From Henriciella sp. (GTDB lineage: Bacteria > Pseudomonadota > Alphaproteobacteria > Caulobacterales > Hyphomonadaceae), in the NCBI GenBank assembly GCA_013214545.1, contig JABSQB010000015.1:1-64000 (forward strand): a DNA stretch of 64,000 nucleotides, written 5' to 3'. Below are positions 60,452 through 64,000 of the stretch, in pieces. A model generated the notes under the pieces. The model saw nothing but the letters and a program-made list of their open reading frames with translations, searched no databases and was not told the origin of the DNA. Position 1 is the first letter of the stretch. Each line of letters opens with the position of its first letter. The position numbers were made by a program, and so were the translations under genes.

Positions 60452-62038
60452 CTAGTGCCGGAAGTGACGCATACCGGTCAGCACCATGGCAAGGCCAGCT
60501 TCATCCGCGGCGGCGATCACATCGTCGTCGCGAATAGAACCGCCGGGTTGAATGATCGCACTCGCGCCTGCAGCTGCCGCTGCAAGCATCCCATCCGGGA
60601 ATGGGAAGAAGGCGTCCGAGGCGGCAACGCAGCCATCTGTGCGCAAGGTTTCGAAACCTTCCTTCTCCTTTGCATCTTCCGCTTTGCGCGCTGCAATGCG
60701 CGCGGAATCAATCCGGCTCATCTGACCGGCGCCGATACCGACGGTGGCGCGATCCTTGGCATAGACGATGGTGTTTGACTTCACATGTTTGGCCACGCGC
60801 CAAGCGAACAGCAAATCATCGAGCTGTTCTTCGGTTGGGGCGAGCTTGGTCACAACTTTCAGATCGTTGCGCGAGATCCGTCCGAAATCGCGATCCTGTA
60901 CCAGCAAGCCGCCCGCCACCGTTTTCATGAATGTTCCCGGAGCGGCTGGATCTGGCAGTCCGTCAGTCAATAACAGGCGCAGGTTTTTCTTTTTCTTGAA
61001 CACTTCAATCGCGGCTTCGTCAGCGCCTGGGGCAATCACGACCTCGGTGAAGATTGATGTGATTTCCTTCGCGGTGGCTTCATCGAGCGGTCGGTTCAGA
61101 GCAACAATGCCGCCAAAGGCTGAAGTTGAGTCACAAGCAAGGGCTTCGCGATAGGCATTTATGATGGTAGTGCCAAGCGCCACGCCGCAGGGATTAGCGT
61201 GTTTGATGATCGCAACGGCTGGTGTCTCATCTCCGAGCTCGCCAATCAGCTCGTACGCGGCGTCGGTATCGTTGATATTGTTATAAGACAGCGCCTTGCC
61301 CTGGACTTGTCGCGCGGTGGCGACGCCCGGACGGCTCTCACCAGTGACATAAAAGGCAGCATTCTGATGCGGGTTTTCGCCGTAGCGCAGGGCTTCGTTG
61401 AGCTTGCCGCCAAAGCCAACCCAATCGGGGGCGCTATCGTCCAGCTGCCGGGCATACCAACCTGAAATGGCGGCGTCATAGGCCGCTGTGCGAGCATAAG
61501 TCTTGGCTGCGAGTTTGCGGCTCGTATCGCGGCTGATGCGCCCGCCAGTGCTCGCCATCTCAGCGAGAACTGCATCAAGGTCGCCGCCATCGGTGCAGAC
61601 AGAAACAAAGTCGCTATTCTTGGCTGCCGCGCGCAGCATTGCCGGTCCGCCAATATCGATATTCTCGATACAATCCTCAAAGCCCGCGCCAGAGGCAACC
61701 GTTGCCTCGAACGGATAGAGGTTGATGTATACCAGATCGATTGCCTCAATCCCGTGCGTTTGAGCGTCGGCCTTGTGGTTATCGTTGTCGCGCAGATAGA
61801 GCAGCCCGCCATGTATGGCCGGGTGCAGGGTTTTGACGCGGCCATCCATCATTTCCGGATAGCCGGTCAGATCGGCGACATCCTTCACGTCCAGACCAGC
61901 TTCTTTGAGGGTGCGTGATGTTCCGCCAGTGGAGATTAGTTCCACCCCAAATCCAACCAGGGCTTGGGCGCGTTCGACGAGCCCCTCCTTGTCAGAAACA
62001 GAAATCAGGGCGCGGCGAATTTTCGTGGATTGGGTCAT
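60452..62038 (-). CDS. purH: Bifunctional AICAR transformylase / IMP cyclohydrolase
   Basis: 528 residues from ATG 62038 ([20 protein letters not shown]). The N-terminal IMPCH domain has [20 protein letters not shown] and [11 protein letters not shown]. The C-terminal AICARFT has [23 protein letters not shown] and [13 protein letters not shown]. It performs the last two steps of purine synthesis. Gap of 79 bp to the epimerase gene on its right. Internal motifs are complete. Confidence 0.97.
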   Translation of the reverse strand: MTQSTKIRRALISVSDKEGLVERAQALVGFGVELISTGGTSRTLKEAGLDVKDVADLTGYPEMMDGRVKTLHPAIHGGLLYLRDNDNHKADAQTHGIEAIDLVYINLYPFEATVASGAGFEDCIENIDIGGPAMLRAAAKNSDFVSVCTDGGDLDAVLAEMASTGGRISRDTSRKLAAKTYARTAAYDAAISGWYARQLDDSAPDWVGFGGKLNEALRYGENPHQNAAFYVTGESRPGVATARQVQGKALSYNNINDTDAAYELIGELGDETPAVAIIKHANPCGVALGTTIINAYREALACDSTSAFGGIVALNRPLDEATAKEITSIFTEVVIAPGADEAAIEVFKKKKNLRLLLTDGLPDPAAPGTFMKTVAGGLLVQDRDFGRISRNDLKVVTKLAPTEEQLDDLLFAWRVAKHVKSNTIVYAKDRATVGIGAGQMSRIDSARIAARKAEDAKEKEGFETLRTDGCVAASDAFFPFPDGMLAAAAAGASAIIQPGGSIRDDDVIAAADEAGLAMVLTGMRHFRH

Positions 62039-62117
62039 GAAGCGGCTTTCAGGCAAGACTCTGAACTCGCTCGCCCGCCTATCACGAGTCCGTGCAGCGT
62101 CAACAGGGCTGCGGCAT

Positions 62118-63998
62118 CTAGCCGTCGCAAGATGGGGGATTATAGGCCGGCACTAGCTGAGCGAGTGCAAACAAGGCTTGCTTCTGTTGGCGTTCACCGG
62201 CGACGTTCAACAGCGCGGAAAGCTGGTCGTTGAACCCGTCCGGTTCGGACTTGCGACTCTCGGGCGTAACCTTATTGAGGCCATCAATGCCTGTCTCGAT
62301 CAGGCGCTCATCCGCATAGGTCAGCTCTTCATGCAGTTTTTCGCCAGGGCGGAGTCCGGTGGTTTTGATCTTAATGTCGAGATACGGAACCATACCCTTC
62401 ATTCGGATCATCGCCTCGGCGAGGGTGCGGATGCGGATCGGATCCCCCATGTCCAGAACATAAAGCGACGACTCGCCGGGCTTGCCGTTATGGGCTGTTC
62501 CTTGAAGCACCAATGAGGAGGCCTCTTCCACAGTCATGAAATATCGCGAGACTTCGTCATCGGTGAGAGTGACTGGCCCACCGGCTGCAATCTGGCGCTC
62601 GAACAAGGGCACCACCGAACCAGATGAGCCAAGCACATTGCCAAAGCGCACCATGGAAACTGCGAGCTGCGTGCCTTTGGCGCGATATGCCAGGGCGAGT
62701 TCCGCTAGGCGTTTGGTTGCGCCCATGACATTATCCGGGTCAACGGCCTTGTCGGTTGAAACAAACACAAACCGTTCCAGCCCGAACTCAATCGCTGCGT
62801 CAACGGCATTCACGGCGCCGCCGACATTGGTCAGGATCGCCTCGCAAGCATTCAGTTCCATTAGCGGGACATGCTTCAGCGCGGCCGCATGGATCATGAT
62901 TTCCGGCTTGGCTTCCTGAACTGTTTGACGCAGACGAGTCTGGTCTCGCACATCGCCAATCCGCGTGAGAACTTCAAGCTCCGGGAATGCCTCGCGAAGC
63001 GTAAGATCAATTTCATAGAGGTTGAACTCCGAGGCATCATACAGCGTCAATTGCGCCACGCCCATGGCAGCGCACTGGTGCGCGAGCTGTGAACCTATGG
63101 TGCCGCCCGCACCGGTCACGAAAACACGTTTGCCTTTCAGCAGATTTCGTACGGGATCGGTATCCAGCTTTCGCATCGGGCGCGCCAGCAAGTCGGCCGG
63201 GCGCACGCGTTGAAGATGCAATCCTTCGCGATCGAGCCCGAGCGCCATGACGCGCGATCCATGCTGGGTCGCCGTCTCGAGAATCGCGTTCATGGTTTCG
63301 CGTTCTCGCACCGCACCGGCCACAGCCAGCCACGGCGTTGCGCCATAACGCACCGCCAGAAGATCGAGCATTTTGGGCAGTTCGTTTAGACCACCCAGTA
63401 CCGGAACCCCTCGGATCGCGCGGCCGGGTTCGGCGCCGTCGGCTTCGATCAAGCCCAGCATTCGCACTGGCGCGCCGCCTTTGGCTGATTGCAGATCTCG
63501 CAAGACGTCGGCCGCTTCGCTGGCATTTGCGACTAAGATGGCAGGCGGAGCATCTTCGCGAATGGATCGGAAGATCTGGAATGGGCGCCGGGTAGAGCGC
63601 GAAAGAGCGATCATGCGTGCCAGAAAAATAATCGAAACCCAGATAAGGAGCGCAACGGGAAGGCTGGAGCGGGGAATTCCGACCAGGCGGTTCCACAAGA
63701 ACATGAGCGGCAAGAATATCAGTGCGGTCAGGGCAACCGCCTGAATAATCCGCATCGCGTCTGGCCATCCCGAATGTCGCCATACCTGGCGGTGGACACG
63801 CATGATGGCGAAGGCCAGCAAAGCTGAGACCGCGAACGCGCTAGAGGCAATCAGTCCGAGGGTGACCTCTTCGGGGGGCGCCCCGCCGGTCTCTGCCCAA
63901 CGATAGAATACGGCGATCGCCATCGAAATGAACGCCGCGACGACGTCAAATCCGAGTGTGAGCACCATGGCCCGGCGAGCTTCAAACTGAGGCTTCAC
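62118..63998 (-). CDS. WbpM/PglF/CapD-type nucleotide-sugar dehydratase-epimerase, membrane-bound (5' end near window edge)
   Basis: 626 residues in the window. Four N-terminal membrane helices (about 14-32, 47-66, 86-102 and 114-131) are followed by a CoA-binding-like middle domain and the SDR domain: [16 protein letters not shown] (about 293 on). The catalytic segment is [17 protein letters not shown], with Met in place of the usual Tyr, as in FlaA1/PglF/WbpM 4,6-dehydratases. They make precursors for surface polysaccharides. GTG at 63998 is the first start codon visible, but the frame may extend beyond the window. Confidence 0.9.
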   Translation of the reverse strand: MKPQFEARRAMVLTLGFDVVAAFISMAIAVFYRWAETGGAPPEEVTLGLIASSAFAVSALLAFAIMRVHRQVWRHSGWPDAMRIIQAVALTALIFLPLMFLWNRLVGIPRSSLPVALLIWVSIIFLARMIALSRSTRRPFQIFRSIREDAPPAILVANASEAADVLRDLQSAKGGAPVRMLGLIEADGAEPGRAIRGVPVLGGLNELPKMLDLLAVRYGATPWLAVAGAVRERETMNAILETATQHGSRVMALGLDREGLHLQRVRPADLLARPMRKLDTDPVRNLLKGKRVFVTGAGGTIGSQLAHQCAAMGVAQLTLYDASEFNLYEIDLTLREAFPELEVLTRIGDVRDQTRLRQTVQEAKPEIMIHAAALKHVPLMELNACEAILTNVGGAVNAVDAAIEFGLERFVFVSTDKAVDPDNVMGATKRLAELALAYRAKGTQLAVSMVRFGNVLGSSGSVVPLFERQIAAGGPVTLTDDEVSRYFMTVEEASSLVLQGTAHNGKPGESSLYVLDMGDPIRIRTLAEAMIRMKGMVPYLDIKIKTTGLRPGEKLHEELTYADERLIETGIDGLNKVTPESRKSEPDGFNDQLSALLNVAGERQQKQALFALAQLVPAYNPPSCDG

Positions 63999-64000
63999 GT

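Noticed and set aside
1-64000. tRNA/rRNA genes, CRISPR arrays, transposases, integrases
   Set aside because: None was recognised on reading intergenic regions and translated frames; tRNA absence was judged by eye only.

Overview
This 64 kb window reads as chromosome of an alphaproteobacterium. The closest fit is the Hyphomonadaceae/Maricaulales-Caulobacterales area, an inference from gene content and moderately high GC, not from any search. Supporting signs are the hrcA-grpE block divergent to rph, with rdgB-hemW nearby; a PleC/DivJ-type kinase next to pepN; a Coq4-family protein; a 7TM-less tad-type VWA protein; TetR-controlled lipid-type catabolic genes; and palindromic REP-like elements of a type common in these groups. 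Gene density is high and most genes are ordinary chromosomal ones. No tRNA, rRNA, CRISPR array, transposase or prophage gene was seen.

Layout. 1-9.6 kb: the 3' end of an indolepyruvate oxidoreductase gene, a TadG-like VWA protein, then a rightward run thyA, membrane protein, apt, lipoprotein, orphan clpP and a soluble CBS-type hybrid kinase. 9.6-14.7 kb: cyclophilin lipoprotein, a MoxR ATPase/CoxE-type VWA pair, hemW and rdgB. 14.7-17.8 kb: DUF2975/XRE pair, serine hydrolase, CinA-C, rph. 17.9-23.5 kb: acyltransferase, then the heat-shock block hrcA-grpE, a beta-propeller lipoprotein and dnaK with a candidate sigma-32 promoter. 23.5-25.3 kb: an AT-richer orphan secreted protein and a gene-free repeat-rich kilobase, at the place where dnaJ is often found.

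25.3-33.5 kb is an accessory lipid/acyl-type metabolic region: PhyH dioxygenase, two TetR regulators around a Coq4-family gene, a leftward hotdog-DUF423-SDR-RidA-thioesterase operon and a rightward DUF7064-like/phosphotransferase/small-protein operon. 33.6-40.4 kb: membrane protein, PhoX-like Tat lipoprotein, a DUF1826-DUF3299 operon preceded by a good Zur-box candidate, a Rieske oxygenase whose first cluster Cys codon reads Trp, its divergent TetR gene with a striking array of operator half-sites, and a dipeptide epimerase.

40.5-51.5 kb: an mlaE-mlaF-mlaD-lipoprotein lipid transport operon, PleC-like kinase, pepN and a pair of acyl-CoA dehydrogenases that look like one alpha/beta enzyme. 51.6-64 kb: PilZ protein, small proteins, glycerophosphodiesterase, pckA (with upstream 22-bp-phased direct repeats), mnmC, GNAT and thioesterase genes, purH and a WbpM/CapD-type sugar epimerase that reaches the right edge.

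A window-wide pattern is that 6 of 13 convergent gene pairs share exactly 4 bp, both stop codons lying inside one NTAN tetranucleotide, while the three well separated convergent pairs are the ones with clear hairpin terminators. The most interesting leads are the Zur-box/DUF1826-DUF3299 operon, the Trp-for-Cys Rieske protein with its operator array, the DUF7064-like/phosphotransferase module, and the orphan MoxR-VWA pair.
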